From Sulfitobacter sp. DSM 110093 (GTDB lineage Bacteria > Pseudomonadota > Alphaproteobacteria > Rhodobacterales > Rhodobacteraceae), in the NCBI RefSeq assembly GCF_022788715.1, contig NZ_CP085167.1, positions 310,001 to 374,000 of the forward strand: a stretch of DNA of 64,000 nt, written 5' to 3'. A program made the translations under genes and the position numbers. The notes beneath the pieces were generated by a model. The model ran no database searches, had not been told where the DNA came from, and saw nothing but the letters and a program-made list of their open reading frames with translations. Below, piece by piece: positions 45,045-54,536 of this stretch. Every line of letters begins with the position of its first letter. Position 1 is the first letter of the stretch.

Positions 45045-45525
45045 GGGCCAAGCCTACCCTTTAGTTAAGGGCTGTCAGTCTACATCGGATTAGGCAATCG
45101 TTGCGTTGTCTTTTTTGGTGTCGGACGGCGGAATTGTTTGATGTGGCGAGGTCCGAACGTTAAGAACAACGTCCGATTTTTGCCAGTTCGATCGCTTACC
45201 CTTCATGGGAGCCAATGCCCGCTAGGGTGCGGAAACGGCAGCCTGTATCATCGGCAGAAAGTCGATCATTCGCTTCATGTCACAAAAACCACTGTGAGCG
45301 AGTATCTGGTTATGCGTGGCTCATCTGGTGCAAGCGCGACACGTGTCAGCGCTTTCTGCCGCGTCCTTTGACGGCGCAAGGTTGCATCGGTGTCGCTCAA
45401 ACGCTGTGCTGCGGCCCATCGAACTTGTTGTTTCTCTCGGGGCCACCCGCGTGATCGACTGGGCTTATGAGGAATGAGAGCCCAGGTCCGATCATATTAG
45501 TTGATCCCTTCAGTAAGCATTCGAT
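45045..45525. other. Intergenic region with possible gene remnants
   Basis: No intact gene. Bases 45423-45476 read as ELVVSLGATRVIDWAYEE and stop, resembling a fragment of a quinone-reductase-type MDR protein. This could be a decayed gene scrap. Confidence 0.3.
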
Positions 45526-46275
45526 TCAGCCCGGCAACGTCACAACAATCGGTCCACGTTCTGTTGCAACGACCGTGTGTTCGAATTGGACGACAGGCGC
45601 GGCGGGTTCGCTATAAAGTGTCCATTCGTCATCGCGCTCCCTTGCCCAAAGGCCGCCTAAGGACAGGAACGGTTCGACCGTCAACACCAACCCACTGCTT
45701 ATGCGGCGTTTGTCGCCCCGCGTGGGCCAAGTCGCGATTTCGGTCGGGTATTCGTGGAGCGATCGTCCGACGCCGTGACTGGCAAGGTTCTGGATAAGCG
45801 TGTAGCCGCGGTGCGACGCAAATTTACCTATTGCTTTACCAATGCCCGCAATTGGCTTGTGACTGCCAACTTGATCAATTCCGATCTTCATCGCGCGTTT
45901 TCCATCCCTGCACAGGCGATCCAGAGAGGGTTTGACCGCCCCGACACGGAAAGTCGCGCCGGTGTCAGCAAAAAAGCCATTCTTTGACGCCGACACGTCG
46001 ATGTTTACCAGATCCCCGGTGCGGATGACGCGCTCGCCGGGGATGCCGTGTGCGATTTCTTCATTTACACTAATGCAGGTCGTTCCCGGGAAGTCATAAA
46101 CTTGGTTAGGCGCAGATACCGCCCCTTCAAGTTCCAGATGCGCGCGGCCGATATCATCAAGCTCTTGCGTCTTCATGCCCGGCTTCATCGCCTTAGCCAT
46201 CAGCTGCATCGTGTTCGCGACGATCCGGCCAATTTCTTTAAGACCATTAAGTTCATCTTCATGTGTGATCGTCAT
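45526..46275 (-). CDS. map: Type I methionine aminopeptidase
   Basis: 249 residues. All five metal ligands of the pita-bread fold are in place: Asp in NIDVSASKNGFF, Asp in ADTGATF, His in ASHGVGRSLHEYP, Glu in VLTVEPFLS, and Glu in QFEHTVV. The usual GHGIG is SHGVG here. It removes the initiator methionine from nascent proteins. The divergence suggests it could be a paralogue alongside a housekeeping copy elsewhere. Monocistronic. Confidence 0.9.
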   Translation of the reverse strand: MTITHEDELNGLKEIGRIVANTMQLMAKAMKPGMKTQELDDIGRAHLELEGAVSAPNQVYDFPGTTCISVNEEIAHGIPGERVIRTGDLVNIDVSASKNGFFADTGATFRVGAVKPSLDRLCRDGKRAMKIGIDQVGSHKPIAGIGKAIGKFASHRGYTLIQNLASHGVGRSLHEYPTEIATWPTRGDKRRISSGLVLTVEPFLSLGGLWARERDDEWTLYSEPAAPVVQFEHTVVATERGPIVVTLPG

Positions 46276-46324
46276 GGGGTGTCCTAAGGTTGGTCAACTT
46301 GATCGGCATCGTACCGTTTCGTAA

Positions 46325-46609
46325 GTGACTTGTCCCGCGCGTCCTTATGGACCCAAAATCCGGTTGCCGGCGCGCGAAGCTGCGGAAAAGCCCGTCGCCT
46401 ACGAACTAAATTCGGAGCGCCTTGGCCTGTCTGCGCCAGGTCTAACAGACTCTATTGCGGTTCTGGACCTGCTCTATCGCTCCGCAGAGGCTAAGCATGG
46501 CGATGACGTGAAACCACACTACCTAGCGGATGTTAAAAAAGCACTGTCCCCCTTTGGGACGGAACAACAGTCGTTCAAATCAATTGAGCTTCATGTGCTT
46601 GGTATTTGA
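46325..46609 (+). CDS. Small hypothetical protein
   Basis: 94-residue frame opposite in direction to map. The central part (ERLGLSAPGLTDSIAVLDLL, YLADVKKALSPFG) looks protein-like, but no family is recognised and there is no clear ribosome site. It may be a gene remnant. Confidence 0.3.
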   Translation: MTCPARPYGPKIRLPAREAAEKPVAYELNSERLGLSAPGLTDSIAVLDLLYRSAEAKHGDDVKPHYLADVKKALSPFGTEQQSFKSIELHVLGI

Positions 46610-46891
46610 AGTGGCTGAAAAGTGGATCGCATATGGCAGCCTCATGATTTTGTGGGACAACTTGCAGGCTCGAACACCGCCGGGGGCGCCATCTGATTGA
46701 TGAACTAACCTGCGGCTTTTCTGATTTTTGCACACGTCGGGCCAAATCTGAAAATGATGGAAAAGGCTTGGGGGCGTGAACCGATCGTATGGGCCGTTAC
46801 GCTATATTTCATACGCGCTGTAACGCTGGCTGATCTTTCCAAACGCGAAACTTGTACACGTATCGCGCAGATATCCAGAAATTCTGTCGTA

Positions 46892-46917
46892 TAGCGGGCC
46901 CCGGTTTGGGCCCGCTA
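46892..46917 (-). terminator. Stem-loop after the DUF4394 gene
   Basis: TAGCGGGCCC (46892-46901) pairs perfectly with GGGCCCGCTA (46908-46917). It sits 19 bp after the DUF4394 stop. No T-run follows on the minus strand. Confidence 0.6.
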
Positions 46918-46935
46918 CTGTGGTATCGTGGCAAA

Positions 46936-47718
46936 TTACATTGCTGGCAGGATGGTGATGTCGCGGATCATGCCGTCGACGCCTTCGATCATGCCTGTTT
47001 CGGTGGCGGCACCTGTCTCCAGATCAACGGAGTAAAGCGTGTTGCCGTTGACCAACCATGCCATGTTTTCCATCTCGGCAGTGGTTTGGATGTCGAATGC
47101 GTAGGCCGCTTCGGGGGCGTCGATGCCCAGCTTGCCGATCGCGCCCAATGTGCCGTCGTTGGGGGAAACCTGTTGGATCACGGCAACGATGGTCGAGTCG
47201 ATGTCGAACATCGCGGTGCTGTCGGGTTTGCCGTAGCTGTTGATGTAAGCGGCGGCGGCAATCGCGGGTGTTTCGCCGACGTGCATGTCACCGGTTTCCC
47301 AGTCAAGGCTGCCATCGACGGTCACGGCGCCGGAATCAACGTCAACGCGGTGGTTGGTCGTACCGGTCATAAAGCGCAGTTTGTCGGCCATTGGGTTGAA
47401 ATCAACGATGACGGGTTGGTCTTCGACTGGCAGCGGCGTGTCCATCATCGACATTTCTGTCGCTTCGCCAGACGCGGGATCAATGCTCACGATCTGCATG
47501 TCAGGTGTGACGCCGATCAATGTGTTGTTGGAAGGGCGCAGGTCAAGGCCAAGCAGGCTGTCAACGCCGGTTACATCCATCGTGCCCGAAACGGCCAGGG
47601 TTTCTGTGTCGAACATGACCAATGTCTTTTCACCGACAAGGCCAACCGCCGGTGCCGCGACGGCGGCCGAAAGCGACAGGGTCAAAGCTGTGGTGGAGAA
47701 AGCTGCGATACGAAGCAT
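46936..47718 (-). CDS. DUF4394-domain secreted protein
   Basis: 260 residues with a signal peptide (MLRIAAFSTTALTLSLSAAV, cut after AAVAA). The remainder is a beta-rich DUF4394 domain with repeating strand patterns (LLGLDLRPSNNTLIGVTPDM, NPMADKLRFMTGTTNHRVDV). Function unknown; such proteins are found in the periplasm or outside. It is divergent from an ECF sigma/anti-sigma pair with about 260 bp between starts and is a natural target of that sigma factor. Confidence 0.88.
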   Translation of the reverse strand: MLRIAAFSTTALTLSLSAAVAAPAVGLVGEKTLVMFDTETLAVSGTMDVTGVDSLLGLDLRPSNNTLIGVTPDMQIVSIDPASGEATEMSMMDTPLPVEDQPVIVDFNPMADKLRFMTGTTNHRVDVDSGAVTVDGSLDWETGDMHVGETPAIAAAAYINSYGKPDSTAMFDIDSTIVAVIQQVSPNDGTLGAIGKLGIDAPEAAYAFDIQTTAEMENMAWLVNGNTLYSVDLETGAATETGMIEGVDGMIRDITILPAM

Positions 47719-47975
47719 GGTTAAATTCCCTTTGTTTGGACTTCAAAAGCACGGCGGTTATCGCCGTCCATATCTCGAAGACACGCCAGCCCGAAAATTG
47801 GATGCAGGTTTTTTGAAAAATTGCATCCGCATCGCTTCGCCGGGTGTCTTCAGGGGTAAGAGAGGTTAAATCTATGCAGAATTTAACGGTCGCATTCGCG
47901 TTGCCACGACAGGCTTTCCCTTTCATTCCGACGGGGTTGCCCATTACGGTGTGGGAATTCAGGGAGGAGTCCATT

Positions 47976-48545
47976 TTGGCTAAAGATACGGACGCAGACG
48001 CGCGGTCCACTCTGCTTTCGCGGGCGCTTGCCGATTGTGCTGCGGGTAATCAGGCTGGTGTCGATGCCATTCTTGAGAGCGAGGGTAGACAGCTTTTGGG
48101 TGTCGCGCAGCGTATTCTGGCCCGCCGCGATCTGGCCGAAGAGGCGCTTCAGGATGCCATGCTGCAAGTGTGGCGTAAGGCCAAACAGTTCAACGCCAGT
48201 AGCGGCTCTGCACGTGGCTGGATCTATGCGATATTGCGCAATCGTTGTTTGAATATTCTGCGGGGGGGCAAGCGGCTTAGCACGCTGGCTCCGGCCGATC
48301 TTGCGACATTGCAAGAAAGCCGCCAGCAGATCGTGCCTGAGGAAGGCTGGGAAATCCTCGCCGGGCCGAGCCGCATTCGTGATTGCCTTGGCGGGTTAGA
48401 CAGTCAAAGCCGCCATGCAATTCTGCTGGCTCATGTCGCAGGCTACAGTCACGCCGAAATCTCAACGAGGCAGGATGTGCCCCTTGGTACGATCAAGTCT
48501 TTGATCCGTAGGGGTTTACAGGCTCTGAAGGAGTGTTTGTCATGA
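47976..48545 (+). CDS. ECF-type RNA polymerase sigma factor
   Basis: 189 residues starting at a TTG at 47976 with GGAGGAG 6 nt upstream; longer starts in the same frame are not supported. Region 2 (AQRILARRDLAEEALQDAML, QVWRKAKQFNAS) and region 4 (LLAHVAGYSHAEISTRQDVP, LGTIKSLIRRGLQALK) are plain. It overlaps the anti-sigma gene by ATGA. With the divergent DUF4394 gene this is a compact envelope-stress-like regulatory unit. Confidence 0.9.
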   Translation: MAKDTDADARSTLLSRALADCAAGNQAGVDAILESEGRQLLGVAQRILARRDLAEEALQDAMLQVWRKAKQFNASSGSARGWIYAILRNRCLNILRGGKRLSTLAPADLATLQESRQQIVPEEGWEILAGPSRIRDCLGGLDSQSRHAILLAHVAGYSHAEISTRQDVPLGTIKSLIRRGLQALKECLS

Positions 48546-49261
48546 CCGATCTATCAGCAGAGATCATCGCCCTTTCAGACGAATATGTTCTGGGCCTTCT
48601 ATCGCCTACCGAAGCCGCGCTGGTGGAAGAGATTATGGCCCGCGATATCGAGTTGGCACAGCGTGTCGGTGACCTGCGCGACCGTCTATTGCCGCTTGAT
48701 CTGTCTGCGGCTCCGGTGGACCTGCCGGATGGCTTTGGCGTGCAAGTTGCAGAACAGTTGGCCAACAAAGACCAATTACCCAAGATGCAATTTGCCGGGG
48801 TCCCGACAGAAAAACCCGCGAACCAGCCCGCCGCGCCCAAGCCTTGGCTAGCCGGGGTGTTGGCCGCTTCGGTTACGGGCATTGCTGTGGGTTTTGGGGT
48901 TGCGTGGATGCAGCCGACACCAGCGCCCAAGGTCGTTGCCGTTTTGATGGATGCCCAAGGCGTGCCGCAGGCGGTTGTCGACGATTATGGTGATGATACG
49001 GCAACCGTCCGTTTCGTGGCGGATGTGCCCGTGCCCGCAGACCGAAGTTTGCAGGTCTGGACCCTGCCATCAGCCGACATGGGCCCAACATCACTTGGTG
49101 TGTTGACAGGCGCAGGGGCGGCGCAGTTGTCATTTGACGATCTGCCGGACCCAAGCGCCGAACAGCTTTATGAGGTTACGCTTGAACCTCTTGGAGGGTC
49201 TCCGACCGGTCGCCCGACGGGACCGATCATCGGGAAAGGGTTCGCGGCGGAACAGACCTAA
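48542..49261 (+). CDS. Anti-sigma factor (RskA-like), membrane protein
   Basis: 239 residues. The cytoplasmic N-terminal part has a helical sigma-binding segment (DEYVLGLLSPTEAALVEEIM). A single membrane helix lies near residue 105 (WLAGVLAASVTGIAVGFGVA), and the periplasmic part resembles the RskA C-terminal domain (SLQVWTLPSADMGPTSLGVL). It should hold the ECF sigma factor inactive until a periplasmic signal releases it. Starts at an ATG overlapping the sigma stop. Confidence 0.88.
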   Translation: MTDLSAEIIALSDEYVLGLLSPTEAALVEEIMARDIELAQRVGDLRDRLLPLDLSAAPVDLPDGFGVQVAEQLANKDQLPKMQFAGVPTEKPANQPAAPKPWLAGVLAASVTGIAVGFGVAWMQPTPAPKVVAVLMDAQGVPQAVVDDYGDDTATVRFVADVPVPADRSLQVWTLPSADMGPTSLGVLTGAGAAQLSFDDLPDPSAEQLYEVTLEPLGGSPTGRPTGPIIGKGFAAEQT

Positions 49262-49488
49262 CCTGCTGTAGAGAGCGCTTGGAGCCTGTTGGTTGGCCAT
49301 AGGGCGGGTCAGCGCATCGCAGGCCTTTTGCGATGCGGAAACGGTCTTCAAGCGGCATAACAGGGACACAGGCTTAACAAGGCCGTGAGCTCGCGTCTCA
49401 AACAGCAGGCCAGCGCCCCTTGCTGCTTGAAATCCCCACCCGGTCTGTCAGATTGCCCGCGATATAATTAGGAATGGCAGAGGCTTCA

Positions 49489-49761
49489 ATGAAGACAGGA
49501 ACATATGTGATCGGGGCGGCATTGCTGGTCGTCGCCGGCTGTACAGTACCCGCAACTGGGCCAGAGGGCAAACCTGCCCGCGTAGGCAAAGTGTCAGAGG
49601 CGGTGGTTAACCTCGCCGCGCCAAACCAAGACTTGTCCACGGCGCGTTTGCTGCCCGAAGATGGTTGTTATTGGTACGAACATAACGGCCCGGTTGAGAC
49701 AACTTTGGTGCCGCTGCGCGCGGTGGGCGGCAACCCGATCTGCACCAAAAGCGCGGCCTGA
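49489..49761 (+). CDS. Small putative lipoprotein
   Basis: 90 residues from the ATG at 49489 (an in-frame ATG lies 15 bp earlier). Type II signal peptide with lipobox VVAGC, so Cys18 would be lipidated. The mature part has conserved-looking CYWYEHNGPVETTLVPLR and a second Cys near the end. No family assigned. Followed by a strong bidirectional terminator. Confidence 0.72.
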   Translation: MKTGTYVIGAALLVVAGCTVPATGPEGKPARVGKVSEAVVNLAAPNQDLSTARLLPEDGCYWYEHNGPVETTLVPLRAVGGNPICTKSAA

Positions 49762-49780
49762 ATTTAGGTCTGAATTGCTA

Positions 49781-49810
49781 ACGGGGGGCCGCTACTGGGT
49801 GGCCCCCCGT
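49781..49810. terminator. Bidirectional terminator
   Basis: ACGGGGGGCC (49781-49790) pairs perfectly with GGCCCCCCGT (49801-49810). It separates the convergent lipoprotein and L,D-transpeptidase genes; TTTG follows on the plus side. Confidence 0.75.
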
Positions 49811-49823
49811 TTGTCGCTATCGC

Positions 49824-50489
49824 TTAACTGCGCGCGACAACGCTTTCTTCTGCCGAGTACAGGTAGGCCGTCGAGCCGGTCCGCACATTCGGGTAAAGCT
49901 GATTGATATGCGCCATGATCATCCGCACACAGCCCGAGCTTGCCCGGCCACCGATGCTTTGCGGCTGGGGGGTGCCGTGGATGCGCAGATAGGTGTCGCG
50001 GTTGCCTTCGAATAGATACAGCGCACGCGAGCCGAGCGGGTTTTCCGGGCCGGGTGGTACGCCGTCTTCAAGGCCAGCATAGAGTTCTGGGTCGCGCTTA
50101 ATCATGTTTTGGGTGGGTGTCCAATGCGGCCATTCCACCTTGCGCTTGATCGTATAAGTGCCGGGCTCGTAAAGGTTGCCGCGCGCAATCGCCACGCCGT
50201 AACGCATCGCGGTGCCACCTTCTTCGATGTGGTAAACATAGCGCGCAACGGCGTCCACGTGAACGTCGCCGACCCGTAGGTTATCATTGGCAACCACGCG
50301 TTGCGGCAAGAAGCGCGGGTGTACACCCCATGGGTTGCTGGTGGCCGGGTCAAAGCCTGCCGGGGTGATCCGTGCGTCCCACGCGGCCTTCTCTGCGCCG
50401 GTGGGGCGGGTGCGGGCCATCAGCGGCGTGGCGATGGCGCCGGAAAAAAGCGCGGTGGTTGTCTGAATGAAATGTCGTCGTGTCAGCAT
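49824..50489 (-). CDS. L,D-transpeptidase (YkuD family)
   Basis: 221 residues from the ATG at 50489, preceded by GGAGCG; longer frames to 50576 are unlikely. Tat-like or Sec leader (TRRHFIQTTTALFSGAIATP). Catalytic region: HGTPQP, then IGGRASSGCVRM, with the cysteine nucleophile and upstream histidine of ErfK/YbiS/YcfS enzymes. Acts on peptidoglycan, forming 3-3 cross-links or attaching proteins. Monocistronic. Confidence 0.92.
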   Translation of the reverse strand: MLTRRHFIQTTTALFSGAIATPLMARTRPTGAEKAAWDARITPAGFDPATSNPWGVHPRFLPQRVVANDNLRVGDVHVDAVARYVYHIEEGGTAMRYGVAIARGNLYEPGTYTIKRKVEWPHWTPTQNMIKRDPELYAGLEDGVPPGPENPLGSRALYLFEGNRDTYLRIHGTPQPQSIGGRASSGCVRMIMAHINQLYPNVRTGSTAYLYSAEESVVARS

Positions 50490-50727
50490 GTATTCGCTCC
50501 GTAATTGCGCCACTGCCGAAGGCAGACGCATATGCGTGTATGAGGGACTAACGGCCTTTCCCCGCTGGAGGTTCAAGGAAGAAGGTGTTTGCTAAAGCAA
50601 ATGTGATTAAAAACACACGGTTTTTGGCGCGACTGAGGCCAGCGAGGCCGATAAAACAAGGGTTTTCGCTTAGTAATTAAACCTATGTTAACTTTAGCCA
50701 GTCCCGGAACTGGGCTATTGTACTGAT

Positions 50728-52125
50728 ATGTTGAAAAGCACCCAGAGCGTAGCGCTCGACGCCAGCCATTTTGAATTGATAGAGGCAATGACCGATGAGG
50801 TCGTGATCCTTGACGCCACGGGAACGATTGTGGCGGCCAATACGGCTTGGAAACTCTTTTGCGAAGAAAACGGCGGTGACCTGAAGTCGCATTATGTGGG
50901 GGCCAATTACTTCGACATCTGCAAAATGGCTGTGTTGGACGCCGTGTTGCAGGCCGAGGCCGTTTTGGACGGACTTCGGACAGCGCTGAAAACCGGCGCG
51001 TCTTTTGAGGGGGAGTACCCCTGCGATGGTCCGGGCGTGCGGCGTTGGTTTCAACTGAATGCCAACCGTATGGCGATCCGGGGGGTGCCTTGTTTGCTGC
51101 TTCAGCACCGCAATGTGACCACGCGGCGTATGGCCCATGGCGATATTGAGCGCGCCCATGTGCAGGCCGAGACCTTCGCCGCGCTGGTCGCCACCACAGG
51201 CGAAGCGATCCTGACCTATGATCTGGAAGGGTGCATCATCAGTTGGAACCCGGCGGCAGAGCGGCTTTATGGCTATACCGAACAGGAGGCTTTGGGCCAG
51301 TCGGTTGAGTTGCTCTATCCGCAGGATTGGCCAACCAGCGTGCTTGAGTATCGCGATCAGATCGTGGCGGGAAATCTGCGCCAGTTCGATGCAGTACGTA
51401 TCGCCAAGGATGGCACAAAGCGCCATGTGACGATTGCCTGCACGCCCATTCGCACGCTCTCTGGCGACATCGTTTCGATCTCAAACATTCACCATGATGT
51501 GACGGCCACGCGGAAGGCTGAGGAGGTGCGCGATCTGGTGTCGCGTGAAGTTATTCACCGGGCAAAGAATATGCTGTCATTGGTCACAGCGATGCAGCGC
51601 CAAACGGCCAATTCTGCCAAATCACTGGCCGAGTTTAACAAATCCTTCGGGGATCGCATTCAGGCGCTTGCCCGTTCGACTGACTTATTGGTTGATGGGG
51701 GGTGGTCGTCTGTTGACCTAGAACAGTTGGTTCGGGCGCAGTTGGACCCGTTTTTGCACGGTCAAGACGACGTTATTGATGTGACCGGTCCCCCCGTTTC
51801 ACTGGGCCCACAGGCATTGCAGTTGATCGGTATGGCGCTGCATGAACTGGCGACCAATTCCACAAAATACGGTGTGATGAGCGACGGGCACGGGCATATC
51901 GCCTGCCAGTGGTCTTATACAGAAAAGGGCGGGCTGCGCTTTCAGTGGGCAGAAACGGGGATCACCCTTGATCCTTCGCTTAAGAAAACGACAGGCTTTG
52001 GCAGCAAAGTCCTTTCGGTTCTGGCACCTGCCATGGTCAACGGGTCAGCAGATACCGTGACCAGTGAAAACACATTGACATGGACGGTCACGATCCCGGC
52101 CGCGCATCTAAGTAGCCCCGGCTGA
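50728..52125 (+). CDS. PAS-domain sensor histidine kinase, HWE/HisKA_2 type
   Basis: 465 residues. Two PAS domains: residues about 10-125 (VVILDATGTIVAANTAWKLF) and about 145-260 (EAILTYDLEGCIISWNPAAE, RLYGYTEQEALGQ). The phospho-acceptor motif EVIHRAKNMLSLVTAMQRQT is the HWE/HisKA_2 form, followed by an ATPase domain (ALHELATNSTKYG, TGFGSKVL). Soluble. Such kinases are common in alphaproteobacterial light or general-stress pathways; no flavin-binding Cys signature was noted. No response regulator adjacent. Confidence 0.9.
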   Translation: MLKSTQSVALDASHFELIEAMTDEVVILDATGTIVAANTAWKLFCEENGGDLKSHYVGANYFDICKMAVLDAVLQAEAVLDGLRTALKTGASFEGEYPCDGPGVRRWFQLNANRMAIRGVPCLLLQHRNVTTRRMAHGDIERAHVQAETFAALVATTGEAILTYDLEGCIISWNPAAERLYGYTEQEALGQSVELLYPQDWPTSVLEYRDQIVAGNLRQFDAVRIAKDGTKRHVTIACTPIRTLSGDIVSISNIHHDVTATRKAEEVRDLVSREVIHRAKNMLSLVTAMQRQTANSAKSLAEFNKSFGDRIQALARSTDLLVDGGWSSVDLEQLVRAQLDPFLHGQDDVIDVTGPPVSLGPQALQLIGMALHELATNSTKYGVMSDGHGHIACQWSYTEKGGLRFQWAETGITLDPSLKKTTGFGSKVLSVLAPAMVNGSADTVTSENTLTWTVTIPAAHLSSPG

Positions 52126-52277
52126 AAGCCGTCGAAAAGGACGTGCCTGTCGCGCGCGACGAAGTGGGCGCAACCTGTTTCTCGTGGAACTATTTACACT
52201 GGTTGCGGAACTCTCCTGCGCTGGAAACTTGTTTCCTCCTCAGCAATGCGTCTTAAACGCGTAAATTGGAGGATATG

Positions 52278-53036
52278 ATGGCCGATGGTCATAGCAAGAC
52301 TGCAACCCTTTACCGGATGGTGATGGAGCAACATCTCTGCCCCTACGGATTGAAATCGAAAGACCTGTTGGAACGGCAGGGCTATACCATTGACGATCAC
52401 CACCTTACGACCCGTGAAGAGACGGATGCCTTCATGGCGAAAGAAGGGGTCGATACCACTCCGCAGACCTATATCGACGGCGAGCGGATCGGTGGGTACG
52501 ATGATCTGCGCGTCCATTTTGGCTTGGATAAACCCAAAGACGAACAATCAGACACTAGCTATCAGCCTGTTATCGCAATTTTTGGTGTGGCTTTTCTAAT
52601 GGCGTTGGGCTTGTCGTGGTATGCTTTTGACACGATCCTTACCTTGCGTGCCTTCGAGTGGTTCATCTCAATATCCATGTGTTTCTTAGCCGTGCAAAAA
52701 CTGCAGAACATCGAGAGCTTTTCGACGATGTTTTTGAATTACGATCTGCTGGCGCAGCGTTGGGTGCCCTATGGAAAGGTCTATCCCTTTGGCGAGGCAC
52801 TGGCGGGTATCTTGATGACCGCGGGTGCATTGACCTGGCTATCGGCCCCGGTCGCGCTCGTAATCGGCTCGATTGGTGCGGTGTCGGTGATCAAGGCGGT
52901 CTATGTCGATAAACGCGAACTTAAATGCGCCTGCGTGGGCGGGGCCAGCAATGTCCCTCTGGGGTTTGTGTCGCTTACCGAGAATGTCATGATGTTGGGG
53001 ATGGGGATCTGGATGTTGATCAAGGTCTATAGCTAA
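52278..53036 (+). CDS. Glutaredoxin-MauE fusion membrane protein
   Basis: 252 residues from the second ATG (52278), 5 nt after TTGGAGG. Residues about 8-85 are glutaredoxin-like, with a single-cysteine active site ([10 protein letters not shown]) and the [18 protein letters not shown] motif. A four-helix membrane domain of the MauE/methylamine-utilisation type follows ([20 protein letters not shown] onward), with a CAC pair (LKCACVGGA). This suggests a membrane thiol-redox device; the substrate is unknown. Confidence 0.82.
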   Translation: MADGHSKTATLYRMVMEQHLCPYGLKSKDLLERQGYTIDDHHLTTREETDAFMAKEGVDTTPQTYIDGERIGGYDDLRVHFGLDKPKDEQSDTSYQPVIAIFGVAFLMALGLSWYAFDTILTLRAFEWFISISMCFLAVQKLQNIESFSTMFLNYDLLAQRWVPYGKVYPFGEALAGILMTAGALTWLSAPVALVIGSIGAVSVIKAVYVDKRELKCACVGGASNVPLGFVSLTENVMMLGMGIWMLIKVYS

Positions 53037-53093
53037 GCAAATCCGTTGCCGCGGTACGATCTCTGACACTGCGTCTTGATACGAGAGGGAAAC

Positions 53094-53170
53094 TGGTCGG
53101 GCTGAGAGGATTCGAACCTCCGACCCCCTGCTCCCGAAGCAGGTGCGCTACCAGGCTGCGCTACAGCCCG
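53094..53170 (-). tRNA. tRNA-Pro (anticodon CGG)
   Basis: 77 nt on the minus strand including encoded CCA (53094-53096). The anticodon loop reads TTCGGGA, and the D and T arms (GGTTCGAATCC) are intact. It reads CCG proline codons. Confidence 0.95.
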
Positions 53171-53361
53171 ACCGATGCGCTGCGCATAGCGTAGCTTGGT
53201 AAGTTTGGCAAATGCAGTCTGGTCAAGGATGGGAAGGGCTGCATTGGGTTGGCAGGGTGGAATTGAGGGCGCTGCCCCCGCAGCCTGCGGCTGCACCCCC
53301 GCGGGTATTTAAGAAAGGATGAAGGGGAGGGGGGCGAGGCGGTAAACCTCGCCCGCGTTTG

Positions 53362-54468
53362 TTAGAGGCTCGCGTCGAGGGCCTTTAGGATCGCGTTGCC
53401 CATTTCCTCGGTCGTGATCGGGGTGCCGCCTTCGGGGCCCATCAGATCGGGGGTGCGGGCGCCGTCGGCCAGTGCCTGTTCGACGGCTTTTTCCAGACGC
53501 GCGGCTTCGTCACCTTGGTCGAAGGAATAGCGCAGTGCCATGGCGAAGCTGAGGATGCAGGCGATTGGGTTCGCTTTGCCTTGGCCTGCGATGTCGGGGG
53601 CTGAACCGTGGACGGGCTCGTAAAGCGCCTTGGGGCGGCCATCGGCATTGGGCGCGCCGAGGCTGGCGGAGGGCAGCATGCCGAGGCTGCCCGTGAGCAT
53701 CGCGGCGCAGTCGCTGAGGATGTCGCCAAAGAGGTTATCGGTGACGATGACGTCGAACTGTTTGGGCGCGCGGACCAGTTGCATGGCGCCGTTGTCGGCG
53801 TACATGTGGCTGAGCTCAACGTCGGGGTATTCGGCATCGCGGACCCGTTGGGTGACTTCGCGCCACAGGATGCCGCTTTCCATGACATTGGCTTTTTCCA
53901 TCGAGCAGACCTTGCTGCTACGGCGGCGGGCGAGTTCAAATGCTGAGCGGGCGACGCGCTCAATCTCGCTTTCGGTATAGCGCTGCGTGTTGATGCCGAC
54001 GCGCTCGTTGCCTTCTTCGAAAATGCCGCGCGGTTCGCCGAAGTAAACGCCGGAGGTCAGTTCGCGAACGATCATGATGTCGAGGCCCGCGACGATGTCT
54101 TTCTTCAACGACGAGAAATCGGCCAGTGCGTCAAAGCACTGCGCGGGGCGCAGGTTGGAGAAAAGGTCCATTTCCTTGCGCAGACGCAAAAGGCCACGTT
54201 CGGGTTTCACCGAGAAGTCGAGGTCGTCGTATTTCGGGCCGCCAACGGCACCCAGAAGCACCGCATCGACTTCGAGGGCGCGGGTCATCGTGTCGTCGTG
54301 CAGGGGCGTGCCGTGTTTGTCATAGGCCGCGCCGCCGACCAGATCATGCTCTACGTCGAAGGCCAGATCGCGCTTTTCGCCGAACCAGTCGATGATGCGC
54401 GTGACCTGCGCCATGACCTCGGGGCCGATGCCGTCGCCGGGGAGGATGAGCAAGGATGGGTTGGCCAT
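53362..54468 (-). CDS. leuB: 3-isopropylmalate dehydrogenase
   Basis: 368 residues, full length. Family motifs: [14 protein letters not shown] at the N terminus, [13 protein letters not shown], the substrate arginines in [30 protein letters not shown], and the metal site [13 protein letters not shown] with [13 protein letters not shown]. It oxidises 3-isopropylmalate with NAD in leucine biosynthesis. Lies in a minus-strand block with leuD and leuC, separated from leuD by two other genes. Confidence 0.97.
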   Translation of the reverse strand: MANPSLLILPGDGIGPEVMAQVTRIIDWFGEKRDLAFDVEHDLVGGAAYDKHGTPLHDDTMTRALEVDAVLLGAVGGPKYDDLDFSVKPERGLLRLRKEMDLFSNLRPAQCFDALADFSSLKKDIVAGLDIMIVRELTSGVYFGEPRGIFEEGNERVGINTQRYTESEIERVARSAFELARRRSSKVCSMEKANVMESGILWREVTQRVRDAEYPDVELSHMYADNGAMQLVRAPKQFDVIVTDNLFGDILSDCAAMLTGSLGMLPSASLGAPNADGRPKALYEPVHGSAPDIAGQGKANPIACILSFAMALRYSFDQGDEAARLEKAVEQALADGARTPDLMGPEGGTPITTEEMGNAILKALDASL

Positions 54469-54536
54469 GGGAAACTCCTGAAAATACTATTGCTGATGGG
54501 TAGCCTGCGGGTTCCGAAGGGTCAAGATAGCGGGGC

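Noticed and set aside
45423..45476. Fragment resembling an MDR reductase (VVSLGATRVIDW)
   Set aside because: Too short to name a pseudogene; kept only as a note in the gap entry.
46852..47724. 290-codon plus-strand frame opposite the DUF4394 gene
   Set aside because: Composition (many His, Gly, Val, Cys) is typical of an antisense shadow; the minus-strand protein has a signal peptide and a known domain.
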